From Nostoc sp. FACHB-892 (GTDB lineage: Bacteria; Cyanobacteriota; Cyanobacteriia; Cyanobacteriales; Nostocaceae), in the NCBI RefSeq assembly GCF_014698795.1, contig NZ_JACJTR010000006.1, positions 297,652-361,651 on the forward strand: DNA of 64,000 bases, in the 5' to 3' direction. A program made the translations under genes and the position numbers. Below the pieces are notes generated by a model. It did not search any database and was not told the DNA's origin. It saw only the letters and a program-made list of their open reading frames with translations. Below are positions 44,269 to 53,319 of this stretch, piece after piece. Position 1 is the stretch's first letter; every line of letters begins with the position of its first letter.

Positions 44269-44400
44269 GAGGAGTTGGGAGTTGGGAGTTGGGAGTTAGG
44301 AGTTATGAGTTGAAGAACATTTTGCATTCACAACTCAAAATTTAAAATTCCTCACTCCTCACTCATAATTTCTAACTCTTAACTCCTCATTCCTAACTTT
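44269..44400. repeat. Degenerate heptamer repeats between ATPase and recF
   Basis: GGAGTTG/GGAGTTA units at about 44270-44306 and complementary CTCACTC/CTTAACTCCTC units at about 44350-44400, able to pair as an imperfect stem in the 143-base spacer. Confidence 0.7.
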
Positions 44401-44405
44401 TCGTT

Positions 44406-45527
44406 ATGTACCTGAAAACTCTAAACCTCCGACAATTTCGCAATTACCAAGACCAACAGGTTGAGTTTAATGCTGCCAAAACAATTTTGGTAGGTAATAA
44501 CGCTCAGGGAAAGTCGAATTTGTTGGAGGCGGTGGAGTTACTGGCGACATTGCGATCGCACCGTATGACCCGTGATCGCGATTTAGTTCAAGAAGGGGAA
44601 GCCATAGCCCAAATTAATGCCACCCTTGAGCGACAAACAGGCGTTAGTGACCTTAGCTTAACGTTGCGCCGCAATGGTCGCCGTAGCGTTGCTCTCAATG
44701 GTGAATTTATCCGCCGTCAAATGGATTTTCTCGGCGTTCTCAATGCAGTCCAATTTTCTAGCCTGGATTTAGACCTAGTACGCGGCGGCCCTGAAGGTCG
44801 CCGCAACTGGTTAGATACACTCTTAATTCAACTTGAACCAGTTTATGCTCACATTTTGCAGCAGTATAACCATGTGTTACGCCAGCGCAATGCCTTTTTA
44901 AAACGCCATATAGAAACATTGGATGCAACGTCTCTACACTCAGAATTGGCTGTGTGGGATGCACAGTTAGCTACTACAGGAACCAGGGTAATTAGACGAC
45001 GCGATCGCGCCATCCAAAGATTAGCTCCCATTGCTAGTGCTTGGCACGCCAGTATTAGCGGCAGTACAGAAGTTTTGCATATCAATTACCTGCCTAATAT
45101 TATTTCAGAGGATAACCATCCAGAAGAAGTGCAGCAAGCTTTTTTAGCAAAAATTCAACAGCGAGCTGTTGCTGAAATGCACCAAGGCACTACTCTTGTC
45201 GGCCCTCATCGTGACGAAATAGAATTAACTATTAACCAGACACCCGCTCGTCAATACGGTTCTCAAGGTCAACAACGAACGCTGGTTCTAGCCTTAAAAT
45301 TAGCCGAATTACAATTAATTGAAGAAGTCGTCAAAGAACCACCATTGCTATTACTTGATGATGTTCTTGCCGAACTCGATTTATCCCGTCAAAATCAATT
45401 GCTCGATGCTATTCAAGACCGCTTTCAGACCCTAATTACTACCACTCACTTGGGTTCTTTTGATTCGCAATGGTTAAAGTCCTCCCAAATTCTTTTTGTG
45501 AAAGCAGGAGAAATAATCCAACAGTGA
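44406..45527 (+). CDS. recF: DNA replication/repair protein RecF
   Basis: 373 residues of the SMC-like ABC ATPase RecF. Walker A is [13 protein letters not shown] near residue 30, the signature is [20 protein letters not shown], and Walker B is [12 protein letters not shown]; the N-terminus [14 protein letters not shown] is typical. It helps load RecA at gaps in DNA with RecO and RecR. Not next to dnaN or gyrB, as usual in cyanobacteria. Confidence 0.97.
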   Translation: MYLKTLNLRQFRNYQDQQVEFNAAKTILVGNNAQGKSNLLEAVELLATLRSHRMTRDRDLVQEGEAIAQINATLERQTGVSDLSLTLRRNGRRSVALNGEFIRRQMDFLGVLNAVQFSSLDLDLVRGGPEGRRNWLDTLLIQLEPVYAHILQQYNHVLRQRNAFLKRHIETLDATSLHSELAVWDAQLATTGTRVIRRRDRAIQRLAPIASAWHASISGSTEVLHINYLPNIISEDNHPEEVQQAFLAKIQQRAVAEMHQGTTLVGPHRDEIELTINQTPARQYGSQGQQRTLVLALKLAELQLIEEVVKEPPLLLLDDVLAELDLSRQNQLLDAIQDRFQTLITTTHLGSFDSQWLKSSQILFVKAGEIIQQ

Positions 45528-45549
45528 TTATCAATTATGAATTTTGACA

Positions 45550-45999
45550 TTATTCAAACCTTTTAAAAACGTTGAGAACTACAAGAGTCAGCATAGAACC
45601 GATTAATCCTAACTGCCATAAACCACAGCCAGCAGCAATTCCCAATGCAGCCGAAACCCAAATAGCTGCTGCTGATGTAAGTCCATGAATTTCAAGTCTG
45701 TGTGATTCTTGGGGAGATTGGCGGACAATTTCTCCAGCACCGAGAAATCCTACACCAGTTGCAATTCCCTGAATCACGCGGCTCAGTGCATCAGGACTAT
45801 CTTGCAGTCCTCCTGTTTGCATAATTATCAAAATAAACATGGCTGAACCGAAACTCACCAGCATATGAGTTCTTAAACCGGCTGGTTTGTTCCTAATTTG
45901 GCGGTCTAAGCCGATTATTGCTCCCATAAGCAATGCAATGCATAGCCGGAAGCTTATATTCAGCCAATCATTAGTTGCAAGGTAGTAAGTGTTTGACAA
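45550..45999 (-). CDS. MgtC/SapB-family membrane protein
   Basis: 149 residues with four hydrophobic segments. The MgtC signature is the ALLMGAIIGLDRQIRNKPAGLRTHMLVSFGSA stretch, and GIATGVGFLGAGEIVRQ follows. In pathogens MgtC aids survival at low Mg2+ by restraining the F-type ATP synthase; in free-living bacteria the role is less clear. There is no C-terminal ACT-like domain as in the longer MgtC proteins. Convergent with recF (22-base gap). Confidence 0.9.
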   Translation of the reverse strand: MSNTYYLATNDWLNISFRLCIALLMGAIIGLDRQIRNKPAGLRTHMLVSFGSAMFILIIMQTGGLQDSPDALSRVIQGIATGVGFLGAGEIVRQSPQESHRLEIHGLTSAAAIWVSAALGIAAGCGLWQLGLIGSMLTLVVLNVFKRFE

Positions 46000-46484
46000 T
46001 GCTTAGTTTGCTATAGAGTATTCTATATACTATGTTAACTGGTAATATTTTTATTAATGGAGTCTAATCCAATGGGTGTAGTGCAATAGCCTATCTCATC
46101 TCTGAATTTTATCGATTCAGGAATGCTTTTTAAGCTACTAATTAATAACTTCCATTATTAGGATTATTTTCCAATAATATATTCTTTTGGTGAATAAATT
46201 GAGATTTGCATTGGGAAATTATGGCAATGTTCATAATTTGGGCAAACTACATGACTTTTAAGTTTATCAAATAGTTTTTGACTATTGAAAATAACTAATG
46301 CTATAAAACTCTACCTTAAATTGCTAAGTTTAACCCATACACTTAATAATTAAATATGATACCGCTATGTACAATCTCGATAAAGAACTAAACTCCTGGT
46401 TTTAGGGAAGAGAGGCAAATGAAGGCAAAAATTTGATTTTCATAGCTGTGGCTACAAATAGACAACTGACAACTAACAAATTGA
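46000..46484. other. Intergenic region without a recognised gene
   Basis: 485 AT-rich bases between divergent genes. No repeat family, ORF or RNA gene seen; it holds the promoters of the mgtC-like and PEP-synthase-like genes. Confidence 0.45.
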
Positions 46485-48830
46485 GTGGATAAACTCTACT
46501 GGCTAGACCAAATTAAACTACAAGACCGCGCCAAAGTAGGTGACAAAGCGTTTTACTTGAGCAAAATTATCCAGCGTGGCTATCCGGTGGTGCCTGGTTT
46601 TGTCGTTCCGGCGGAAATTTTACGACAATTTCTCGAAAATCTCAACAGTTCAGAATCATTAGTGGCTGACTTACCCCATTCTTCATTACACTTGGATGTC
46701 ACTAATTGGCGTCAACTTCAGCAGGTGGCTAGTCGCCTGCGCCAAGAAATTCTGACTGCAACTGTGCCACAGGATTGGGTGAATACAATTTTCCAAGCAG
46801 CTAGAGAATGGCCAACTGGCTGTTTGATTCTTCGACCTACCTTGGCAGTATCAACTGCCACTCCAGGGATGAAGAATATATCTGGTTTGCTGGAGTCGGT
46901 ATTTTGCCAGTGCGAACCCGAAGCGATCGCTTCTGCCCTAAAGCGTACCTGGAGCCAGATATTTCGTGCCAGAAGTCTACTATATTGGCAACGGGCAGGA
47001 ATTAACCTGCAACAAATCAGTTTAGCGGTTTTGGTTCAACCTGTTGAGAATGCGATCGCTAGTGGCCTGCTCAGAGCCAACTCTTCTGGGTGGGAAATTG
47101 AAGCTACTTGGGGATTAGGAATTGCGATCGCTCTTGGCGAAGTCCAGCCAGATGTTTACTATATTCAACAGGCAGTCGGTGTTGTGGAGCAACAGTTGGG
47201 CAATAAAATGCTGGCTTATGGTGTGGGTGATGCAGCAGTTGGAGCTTTTTTAGAACCCGTGTCCAAGTCAGCGCTAACACCAGATCACACTTGCCTAAAT
47301 ACCTATCTACTTCCCGAAGCCCAACAAAAACAGTACGCTTTACAAGAAGAATACTTACAACAAATAATTGCTCTGGGAACTCAACTGGTAAGTGAACTAG
47401 GTAAAACCTTCACCATTAAATGGACTATCGCCGGGCAAACTGCATCTAGCAAGCTCTACATAACACAAGTTAGTTCTCCCCATGTAATCACCCACGCACA
47501 CTTCATTAGGGGGCTAGGGGCGGCAGGAGGACGTGTTGTGGCGACTGCCTTAGTAATTATTAATCAGCTACAGAAACCCGAAGAATTGCCCCAAGGAGTA
47601 ATTTTAGTCATACCAGCGATCGCGCCTGATTGGTTACCATTACTGCAACAAGTTGGTGGCATTATTACCGAACAAGGCGGATTAACCAGCCACGCTGCAA
47701 TTCTTGCTAGAGAATTAGGTATCGCAGCAGTAGTCAACGCAACATCTGCTACAACCTTAATCAAAACTGGCGAACGACTCCTGCTCGATGGCGATAGAGG
47801 AGAAGTTTATCGGCTTAGAGGAGAAGGGGAAAGTGGGAGAGGGGGAGAGATGGAGAGGAGGAAAGTCGCAGAAAATCCTCTTCATCTCCCTACCTCTCCA
47901 TCCCGTCCTCCCTTTACTCCTCATTCACCTATGATTGCAACGCAATTGCTGGTTAATTTAAGTCAGTCCAGTTTAATAGAACAAGTACAAAGCTTCCCTG
48001 TGGATGGAGTGGGGTTGTTGCGCTCAGAATTGATGGTACTAAATATATTGGACGGGCAACATCCTAATAATTGGATTTTAGGCGGGCGGCAAGCAGAATT
48101 ATTACAGCGATGGTCTAAGCAGATTATGCAGTTTGCCCATGCCTTTGCACCAAGACCAGTTTTTTATCGTTCTTTAGATTGGCCGCAAGATTTAACATCA
48201 TTGAGTAATAATTTACCATCTTCGTCACAGTCGATGTTGGGTGAACGCGGCACTTTCAGCTATTTACAAAATCCCGCAGTCTTTGAGTTGGAACTGCAAG
48301 CTTTAGCGAGTGTACAGCAAGCTGGCTACAGCAATGTGAATCTACTGTTGCCTTTTGTGCGGACTGTGGAAGAATTTATCTTTTGCCGTCGTAAAGTTGA
48401 GCAAGCTCTTTTAACTGAGGTGTCACAGTTTCAATTGTGGATGATGGCAGAAGTGCCAAGCATCCTGTTTTTACTGCCAGAATATGTCAAAGCAGGCGCA
48501 GCCGGAATTTCTATTGGTACAAATGATTTGACCCAATTATTGCTCGGAGTGGATCGAGAGCAAGGACAACTAGGAAAAGTGTTTAATGAACGTCATCCGG
48601 CAGTTATGGGTGCGATCGCTCAACTGATCCAAATGGCTAAAAGTGCTGGTATACCTTGTTCAATCTGCGGTCAAGCACCAGCCCTCTATCCAGAAATCAT
48701 CGATCAGTTAGTGGAATGGGGTATAACTTCGATTTCTGTGGAACCGGAAGCAGTGGAGCGAACATATCAGGCGATCGCTCGTGCTGAACAGCGCATAATT
48801 CTAGCAGCCGCACGACGTGACTTAAAGTAA
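46485..48830 (+). CDS. PEP synthase-like PEP-utilising enzyme with a low-complexity linker
   Basis: 781 residues from a GTG start. The N-terminal PEP/pyruvate-binding domain (VGDKAFYLSKIIQRGYPVVPGF) is divergent, and the usual VRSSA ATP motif reads ILRPTLAVSTATPG. The swivelling phosphohistidine domain is clear (GGLTSHAAILARELGIAAV, about 400-418). The C-terminal TIM barrel has GVGLLRSE, SIGTNDLTQLLLGVDREQG and the catalytic Cys in CSICGQAP. Between swivel and barrel (about 446-485) is a repeat-derived stretch (RGEGESGRGGEMERRK, then PTSPSRPPFTPHSP). The protein probably moves phosphate between PEP, its His and an acceptor; whether it is a true pyruvate, water dikinase is unsure. Confidence 0.82.
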   Translation: MDKLYWLDQIKLQDRAKVGDKAFYLSKIIQRGYPVVPGFVVPAEILRQFLENLNSSESLVADLPHSSLHLDVTNWRQLQQVASRLRQEILTATVPQDWVNTIFQAAREWPTGCLILRPTLAVSTATPGMKNISGLLESVFCQCEPEAIASALKRTWSQIFRARSLLYWQRAGINLQQISLAVLVQPVENAIASGLLRANSSGWEIEATWGLGIAIALGEVQPDVYYIQQAVGVVEQQLGNKMLAYGVGDAAVGAFLEPVSKSALTPDHTCLNTYLLPEAQQKQYALQEEYLQQIIALGTQLVSELGKTFTIKWTIAGQTASSKLYITQVSSPHVITHAHFIRGLGAAGGRVVATALVIINQLQKPEELPQGVILVIPAIAPDWLPLLQQVGGIITEQGGLTSHAAILARELGIAAVVNATSATTLIKTGERLLLDGDRGEVYRLRGEGESGRGGEMERRKVAENPLHLPTSPSRPPFTPHSPMIATQLLVNLSQSSLIEQVQSFPVDGVGLLRSELMVLNILDGQHPNNWILGGRQAELLQRWSKQIMQFAHAFAPRPVFYRSLDWPQDLTSLSNNLPSSSQSMLGERGTFSYLQNPAVFELELQALASVQQAGYSNVNLLLPFVRTVEEFIFCRRKVEQALLTEVSQFQLWMMAEVPSILFLLPEYVKAGAAGISIGTNDLTQLLLGVDREQGQLGKVFNERHPAVMGAIAQLIQMAKSAGIPCSICGQAPALYPEIIDQLVEWGITSISVEPEAVERTYQAIARAEQRIILAAARRDLK

Positions 48831-48836
48831 TCCTTC

Positions 48837-48927
48837 AGGACTTACGCAAAATACGTCTCAAACTCTTATTCCTTTGCGTTCTCTGCGCCTCTGTGGTTCG
48901 ATTTTCCGTTACCTGTGCGTAAGTCCT
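48837..48927. repeat. MITE-like palindromic repeat with 12-bp inverted ends
   Basis: AGGACTTACGCA at 48837-48848 and TGCGTAAGTCCT at 48916-48927 are exact reverse complements. The interior (CTTTGCGTTCTCTGCGCCTCTG) is typical of a repeat found many times in Nostoc genomes. Confidence 0.8.
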
Positions 48928-48985
48928 ACCTATGAAATAGAATCAGTTTCGCGTAAAAACTACTGTGTAAATACAATCAGCAATC

Positions 48986-49819
48986 ATGAGTTTTATGAAA
49001 GTATTAGTTACTGGCAACAAAGGAATGATTGGTTCGGTTGTTGAAAAAGTTTTACGTGCTGATGGATGTGAAGTTATTGGCTTTGATATTGCAAGTGGTC
49101 ATAATATTCTGAATCCAGATGAAATTCGTTCGGCAATTATTGGCTGCGATGCAGTTATTCATCTTGCAGCACTACTTGGAAACTCTGAGGATTTACCAGA
49201 TGAAATAATGGCAGTGAATCTTCTCGGAACTTGGCATATTCTAACAGCAGCAGCAGAAGCAAAACTCAAACGTGTTGTTTTCTTCAGCAGTGTTGATGTT
49301 TTGGGAATCTTTAAAGGTGAGAGAAAACCGGATTATTTACCTTTAGATGACAATCATCCTTGTTATCCAACTACTCCTTATGCTGTTTCCAAGCGGCTTG
49401 GTGAAGAAATGTGCAAATATTTTACCGATAGCACAGGTATCCCAACTATTTGTCTGCGACCACCTGGTGTATTTGATAAAGAAACTTACGATTTTATTAT
49501 TTCTAATCGGCAAGCTAATCCCGATTTTGAGTGGAATCCGTTTTGGGAATACGGCGCTTTTCTGGATGTGAGAGACGCAGCAGAAGCAGCGCAATCCGCT
49601 TTACACTGTCCTAATCCTGGCCATGTTACCTTACTGCTATGTGCAGATGACATTTCTTCGGCGCATCGAACTAGTCAAGAAATGGCTCAATCTCTACTAC
49701 CTGAAGTGGAGTGGCGCGGAGGTGATGAATATGAAAATGAACCTTACAAAGCCTTGATTAACACCCAACTTGCTAAAGAAGTCCTTCAATGGGTTCCGCG
49801 TTACAAATGGCGGCAATGA
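48986..49819 (+). CDS. NAD-dependent epimerase/dehydratase (extended SDR)
   Basis: 277 residues. Rossmann motif GNKGMIGSVVEK (GxxGxxG) at the N-terminus, DAVIHLAALLG, the catalytic YAVSKRLGEE (YxxxK) with Ser in FFSSVDV, and the RPPGVF segment after it. These are nucleotide-sugar epimerase/dehydratase features; the substrate cannot be told. ATG 48986 and 48995 are both possible starts. It stands alone. Confidence 0.88.
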   Translation: MSFMKVLVTGNKGMIGSVVEKVLRADGCEVIGFDIASGHNILNPDEIRSAIIGCDAVIHLAALLGNSEDLPDEIMAVNLLGTWHILTAAAEAKLKRVVFFSSVDVLGIFKGERKPDYLPLDDNHPCYPTTPYAVSKRLGEEMCKYFTDSTGIPTICLRPPGVFDKETYDFIISNRQANPDFEWNPFWEYGAFLDVRDAAEAAQSALHCPNPGHVTLLLCADDISSAHRTSQEMAQSLLPEVEWRGGDEYENEPYKALINTQLAKEVLQWVPRYKWRQ

Positions 49820-49895
49820 AGCAAGGCTTCAGCAATACAATAAACCGCCATGCTGAAGCTTTCAGGAGTGTCAATTTTTAACGCTATTACAAAAG

Positions 49896-49926
49896 ACCCC
49901 ACCTCAATATACTCATTTGGTGGGGT
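49896..49926. terminator. Bidirectional terminator-like hairpin
   Basis: ACCCCACC and GGTGGGGT, 8-bp arms with a 15-base loop, between the convergent epimerase and baeRF genes. On the minus strand TCTTTTG follows the stem, so it best serves the baeRF gene. Confidence 0.6.
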
Positions 49927-49973
49927 AGCGATGTCTACGACGGGCTACGCCTACGCGTGCAAAACCGAAATTG

Positions 49974-51146
49974 TTAATATCGGTAAATTGCCGCAACGGC
50001 TGTGCTATATGGAATCTCTTCAAAGGGAACAGCGTAAACCGTGCCACCGTTTAATAAAGTATGAGCAGCAACAAAATCCAACAAATCCTCATCACCAGCT
50101 TCTTTTTCTGGGTGCAAATAAACCGTTTCTGAGGTAGGGTCGAATAAACCCCACTGTTGCTGACCAACTGCAACTAGTAATGAATCGACTCGTTGGTAAT
50201 AAGCTGCCGAGACAACTTCTTGGAGGTTGTTAGATGCTTTACCAGTATCACCACCAAACAATTCGTGAAATTGCTCCAAAACTGCTTGCTGTGACTTTTG
50301 GAAATCAGCTTCGACAATCGGCCAAGCTTGATCATGTAACTCTTGGGCGCTAAGAATTTCTGGATTACCAGTGATAGCTTCATCCATTAAATGCTGGTAA
50401 GTATTTGCCTGTCTATACACAGGCAAGAGATATTCTACCCCAGCCAGTACCAAAGGCGCTTTTTGCAATTTCAGTCTATCGTGTAATGCGCGATCGACAA
50501 TTTGAAAGAATTGGAGGATGTCTTCTTGGCGTCTATCTCTGTCAGGGCTTCCCTGTCCGTGAAACGTACCTGGTTGCTGAAAAGAATTGGAGGTTCCCCC
50601 TTTTGATGTTGCGATGCGAAACTGACCTTCTTTAGCAGTATCATCTCTTTGCAGAGCTTCATCTAGACTTTTAGGGAGATTTTCTACTTCTACCTCTTTG
50701 ACGCTGTAGCGAGTTCCTTCAAAGAACCTGACATCTTGTTGACTCAAAGCCAGTATATAGAAGCGACCATTACCATTTAAAATTGGCAGCAGTGGCTTAA
50801 TGTGGAATCGGTCTGTAACCACGACCAACTCTTGAAAATCAATTGGCAGGGGATAATAGCGAAAAATATTTTCAGAAATAAAAATCGCCAGCCCTTGCTC
50901 TCCTATTTGCTCCCAAAACTCTTGGGTATCAATTTCCTGGGATTTTTCCAATAATGCGATCGCATCTTCCTGTTCCAAACCCGCATCTATTAAACGAGTC
51001 TCTGCTTCCCTGACCAAATTTTTAAAGCGAATTGGGTTTTGTCGCACTTCTGGGCCGGCTGGGTGCGTTGGCATATAAATTGAAACACAATTTCCTTTTG
51101 GCTGTTCTATTAATGTCTTTATTTCCTCTCTAGAAATTAATTGCAT
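49974..51146 (-). CDS. baeRF-type (bacterial archaeo-eukaryotic release factor-like) protein
   Basis: 390 residues, soluble. The N-terminus LISREEIKTLIEQPKGNCVSIYMPTH with NPIRFKNLVREAETRL, then FISENIFRYYPLPIDFQELVVVTDRFHIKPLLP and FYILALSQQDVRFFEG, matches the eRF1-like baeRF families; a C-terminal part carries the LFDPTSETVYLHPEKEAGDEDLLDF segment and ALTLLNGGTVYAVP-like end. Such proteins are suggested to act on stalled ribosomes or in stress, without firm proof. Start ATG 51146 has an AGGAGG site at good spacing. Monocistronic. Confidence 0.82.
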   Translation of the reverse strand: MQLISREEIKTLIEQPKGNCVSIYMPTHPAGPEVRQNPIRFKNLVREAETRLIDAGLEQEDAIALLEKSQEIDTQEFWEQIGEQGLAIFISENIFRYYPLPIDFQELVVVTDRFHIKPLLPILNGNGRFYILALSQQDVRFFEGTRYSVKEVEVENLPKSLDEALQRDDTAKEGQFRIATSKGGTSNSFQQPGTFHGQGSPDRDRRQEDILQFFQIVDRALHDRLKLQKAPLVLAGVEYLLPVYRQANTYQHLMDEAITGNPEILSAQELHDQAWPIVEADFQKSQQAVLEQFHELFGGDTGKASNNLQEVVSAAYYQRVDSLLVAVGQQQWGLFDPTSETVYLHPEKEAGDEDLLDFVAAHTLLNGGTVYAVPFEEIPYSTAVAAIYRY

Positions 51147-51375
51147 ATTATATTCCTCCTATCAACGTGACCAGATACATCAGAGCAGACCATCGATATT
51201 CAATGATCTGATAGGACGTTATTCTCAGATGGTGGCGGTTGAACTTCAACCGTTTGCTTCTGAATCTATTTCACCTCAAGGATGGTTTTAGTTACATCTT
51301 TCTTTTGACAGGCAATTTAATTAGAGGAATTACTAATTAAAACCCCAAATTTAAAATCTAAAATCACCGTGAACA

Positions 51376-52032
51376 TTAAATGTTTGGCGTGTTAGAGTTA
51401 GCGCGTTCTGAGTTTATGCCTATTCTACTATCTGATCGCCTAAGACCTAAAGTTACTCGTTTCATAATCCAGTACAAACCTGCAAGTACCACAAAGGTGA
51501 TAGCAATAATTACCAGAGGCTGTTTTCCTAGAATTTCTTCTATTCCTTTGGTAAGTAAGGCATCGGGTTGAGTAATCAAATCCCAACTGTTGAAACGCAA
51601 AAATCTACCCCAATAGATACCAATAGCGCAGAGAAAATGGGTAATCAACTCAACGCGCCAAATCCATTGGCTCTTGCCGATGCGATGTAAGTAGTAACCC
51701 CAATTAATTAACGAGATTACATAAGCTTCAAATCCACCGATAATTACTAGCAAATACACAGGAATAAGTACTAAAGTAATCATCCAAACCGATTGAATTG
51801 TGCGGATATCGTCTATCAGGTGAATTACATCAGTCAACAAATATGGTGCATTCGGTAAGAAAGCATAGAAAACTAAGAATCCTAGCCACCAAAGCAAAGA
51901 GCCACCACGCCTAAAGCGAAATAGCCACACACTCAAAGCTAAAGGTATAAAAGCCAGAAATAAATTCCAAGTCATCCAACTCATATTAATTCGCAAGACC
52001 TGTACAACTCTGGCTATCAATTCTTCTTTCAT
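51376..52032 (-). CDS. DUF1361-family membrane protein
   Basis: 218 residues with about six hydrophobic helices. FLVFYAFLPNAPYLLTDVIHL in the middle is the DUF1361 hallmark, and the charged segments HRIGKSQWIWRVE and GRFLRFNSWDL lie between helices. Function unknown. The start follows no strong ribosome site. Monocistronic, with AT-rich spacers. Confidence 0.88.
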   Translation of the reverse strand: MKEELIARVVQVLRINMSWMTWNLFLAFIPLALSVWLFRFRRGGSLLWWLGFLVFYAFLPNAPYLLTDVIHLIDDIRTIQSVWMITLVLIPVYLLVIIGGFEAYVISLINWGYYLHRIGKSQWIWRVELITHFLCAIGIYWGRFLRFNSWDLITQPDALLTKGIEEILGKQPLVIIAITFVVLAGLYWIMKRVTLGLRRSDSRIGINSERANSNTPNI

Positions 52033-52302
52033 AGGTGCTAACTCAGAAGGCGTTTGATTGATCTAGATTCACTCTGTAGTGTTAGCCTGACAGATAAATT
52101 TTTTGTAATCCCCAAGAAAACTGATATCCTCCAATATCAGACAAAATTTTTGTCTCATTTAAAAATAAATGCTCACTGAATATATGTCTGATTTTTTTGA
52201 TATATTTTATACAAAGGGATGAGATTTATCAATTAATCGGCTTAAGCCACTAGTATAGCCAGAAAATCATTAGGGTAAAATTTACCATAGAAAGAAAGTA
52301 TC

Positions 52303-52470
52303 ATGCCAAAAAGGCTACTGAATATCTTCCGGTGGAATTTCCTAACTGGAACATTGCTCCTGTCATGGCTATTATATAGATTTCATTCTGCCCTGCCAGA
52401 GTTCCAGAAGCATATTAAAACTTTTGCCAAAAGTGTAAAATACTTGTGCTATCCCTTGAGAACTAACTAA
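52303..52470 (+). CDS. Small hypothetical membrane protein
   Basis: 55 residues, MPKRLLNIFRWNFLTGTLLL... with one hydrophobic segment (about 12-25) and a basic C-terminal half (FQKHIKTFAKSVKYL). An AGAAAG sequence lies 6-10 bases before the ATG. No family recognised. It is short enough to be chance, but the start context and the positive-inside pattern around one helix are plausible. Confidence 0.4.
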   Translation: MPKRLLNIFRWNFLTGTLLLSWLLYRFHSALPEFQKHIKTFAKSVKYLCYPLRTN

Positions 52471-52511
52471 CGTAGTAGTACCCTGTTTATCCGATGCCCC
52501 AAATAACATTA

Positions 52512-52667
52512 GGGACTTCCAAATAAAAAAATATACCATCCCTGCGGGACGCTACGCGTAGCTTGCTTCCCCAAAGGGATACGTTATAGAGGCAGGGGGC
52601 AGGGAGCAGGGGGAGAAAAAATTGTTTTGATTCCAAAAATTGGATAATTTATTTTTTGAAGTTCCCT
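52512..52667. mobile_element. MITE copy, 156 bp, TA-flanked
   Basis: Left end GGGACTTCCAAATAA, right end TTTGAAGTTCCCT, flanked by TA (52510-52511 and 52668-52669). The ends match those of the 9185-9285 element; the interior differs and holds CTACGCGTAGC and GCAGGGGGCAGGGAGCAGGG repeats. Confidence 0.65.
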
Positions 52668-52671
52668 TAGA

Positions 52672-53148
52672 TTATTCTGGTTTGCTACAATATTTATTCA
52701 TCTGATTGATTAACGTATCCGACTGCTTGCCAACCGTTATAGCTGTTGTTAACGCTGAATCAATTTCGGCTCTTGCCTTTTGAATTTTTTCTCTACCAGA
52801 TGTTGAGGCATCTGCTATTTTAGTCGCACCAAGCGCCTTACCTGCAATGGCTACCGCTTGACTGAGATTTTGAAAAATTTTGACAAAACCGCCTTGAAAT
52901 TCTTTCAGCTTAGGATCTTTTAAATTCAGTTCCCTAATCGATTTAGTCACAAATTCTAAATCTTTAGATAGCTGTATGCTGGTGATCACCTGCGTTCCTT
53001 TACTTTTATCAATCAGAGAAGTTCCGGCATTCACAACTCGAATCAGCTGCTGGCACTGGGAGGCTTTGTTTTCGCTGCAACTAGTAATCAATAAAGCAAT
53101 GCTTAGGGTAACAGGAGTAATAACAGTATATTTATGTGAAACAGACAT
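52672..53148 (-). CDS. Predicted lipoprotein, hypothetical
   Basis: 158 residues from ATG 53148. The frame is open to 53307, but that part is repeat DNA. The N-terminus MSVSHKYTVITPVTLSIALLITSC is a lipoprotein signal with the lipobox LITSC (lipidated Cys24). The mature part is helical and contains VTKSIRELNLKDPKLKEFQGG and KIFQNLSQAVAIAGKALGATK, resembling putative four-helix-bundle lipoproteins. No known family assigned. It would sit in the inner or outer membrane facing the periplasm. Confidence 0.7.
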   Translation of the reverse strand: MSVSHKYTVITPVTLSIALLITSCSENKASQCQQLIRVVNAGTSLIDKSKGTQVITSIQLSKDLEFVTKSIRELNLKDPKLKEFQGGFVKIFQNLSQAVAIAGKALGATKIADASTSGREKIQKARAEIDSALTTAITVGKQSDTLINQMNKYCSKPE

Positions 53149-53213
53149 TAACACCCCAACAACAATAAAACCGAGAATATAGTACCCAATATTAGGAGTA
53201 AATAAAATAACTA

Positions 53214-53310
53214 AGGTAGGGGGCATTGGGCAAGAGGACTTGGGGACAAGGAGAAAGACTTGTTGCAAGTTTTCACCCCTTGTCCCCCTGCCTCCCCTGC
53301 TCCTCATTCT
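53214..53310. repeat. Dispersed hairpin repeat, inverted relative of 39062-39166
   Basis: The reverse complement contains GGGGGACAAGGGGTGA, AACTTG, CAACAAGTCTTTCTCCTTG and TCCCCAAGTCCTCTTGCCC in the same order as the copy at about 39076-39152. The stem GGGGACAAG.../...CTTGTCCCC is at 53242-53287. Confidence 0.75.
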
Positions 53311-53319
53311 CTACTGGAA

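Noticed and set aside
48837..48927. Rho-independent terminator of the PEP-synthase-like gene
   Set aside because: The inverted ends are 67 bases apart with a conserved repeat interior and no T-run; it is better explained as a dispersed palindromic repeat.
52501..52670. Reading the region as a degraded gene
   Set aside because: Inverted ends with TA flanks identical in type to the 9185 element make a MITE the better explanation.
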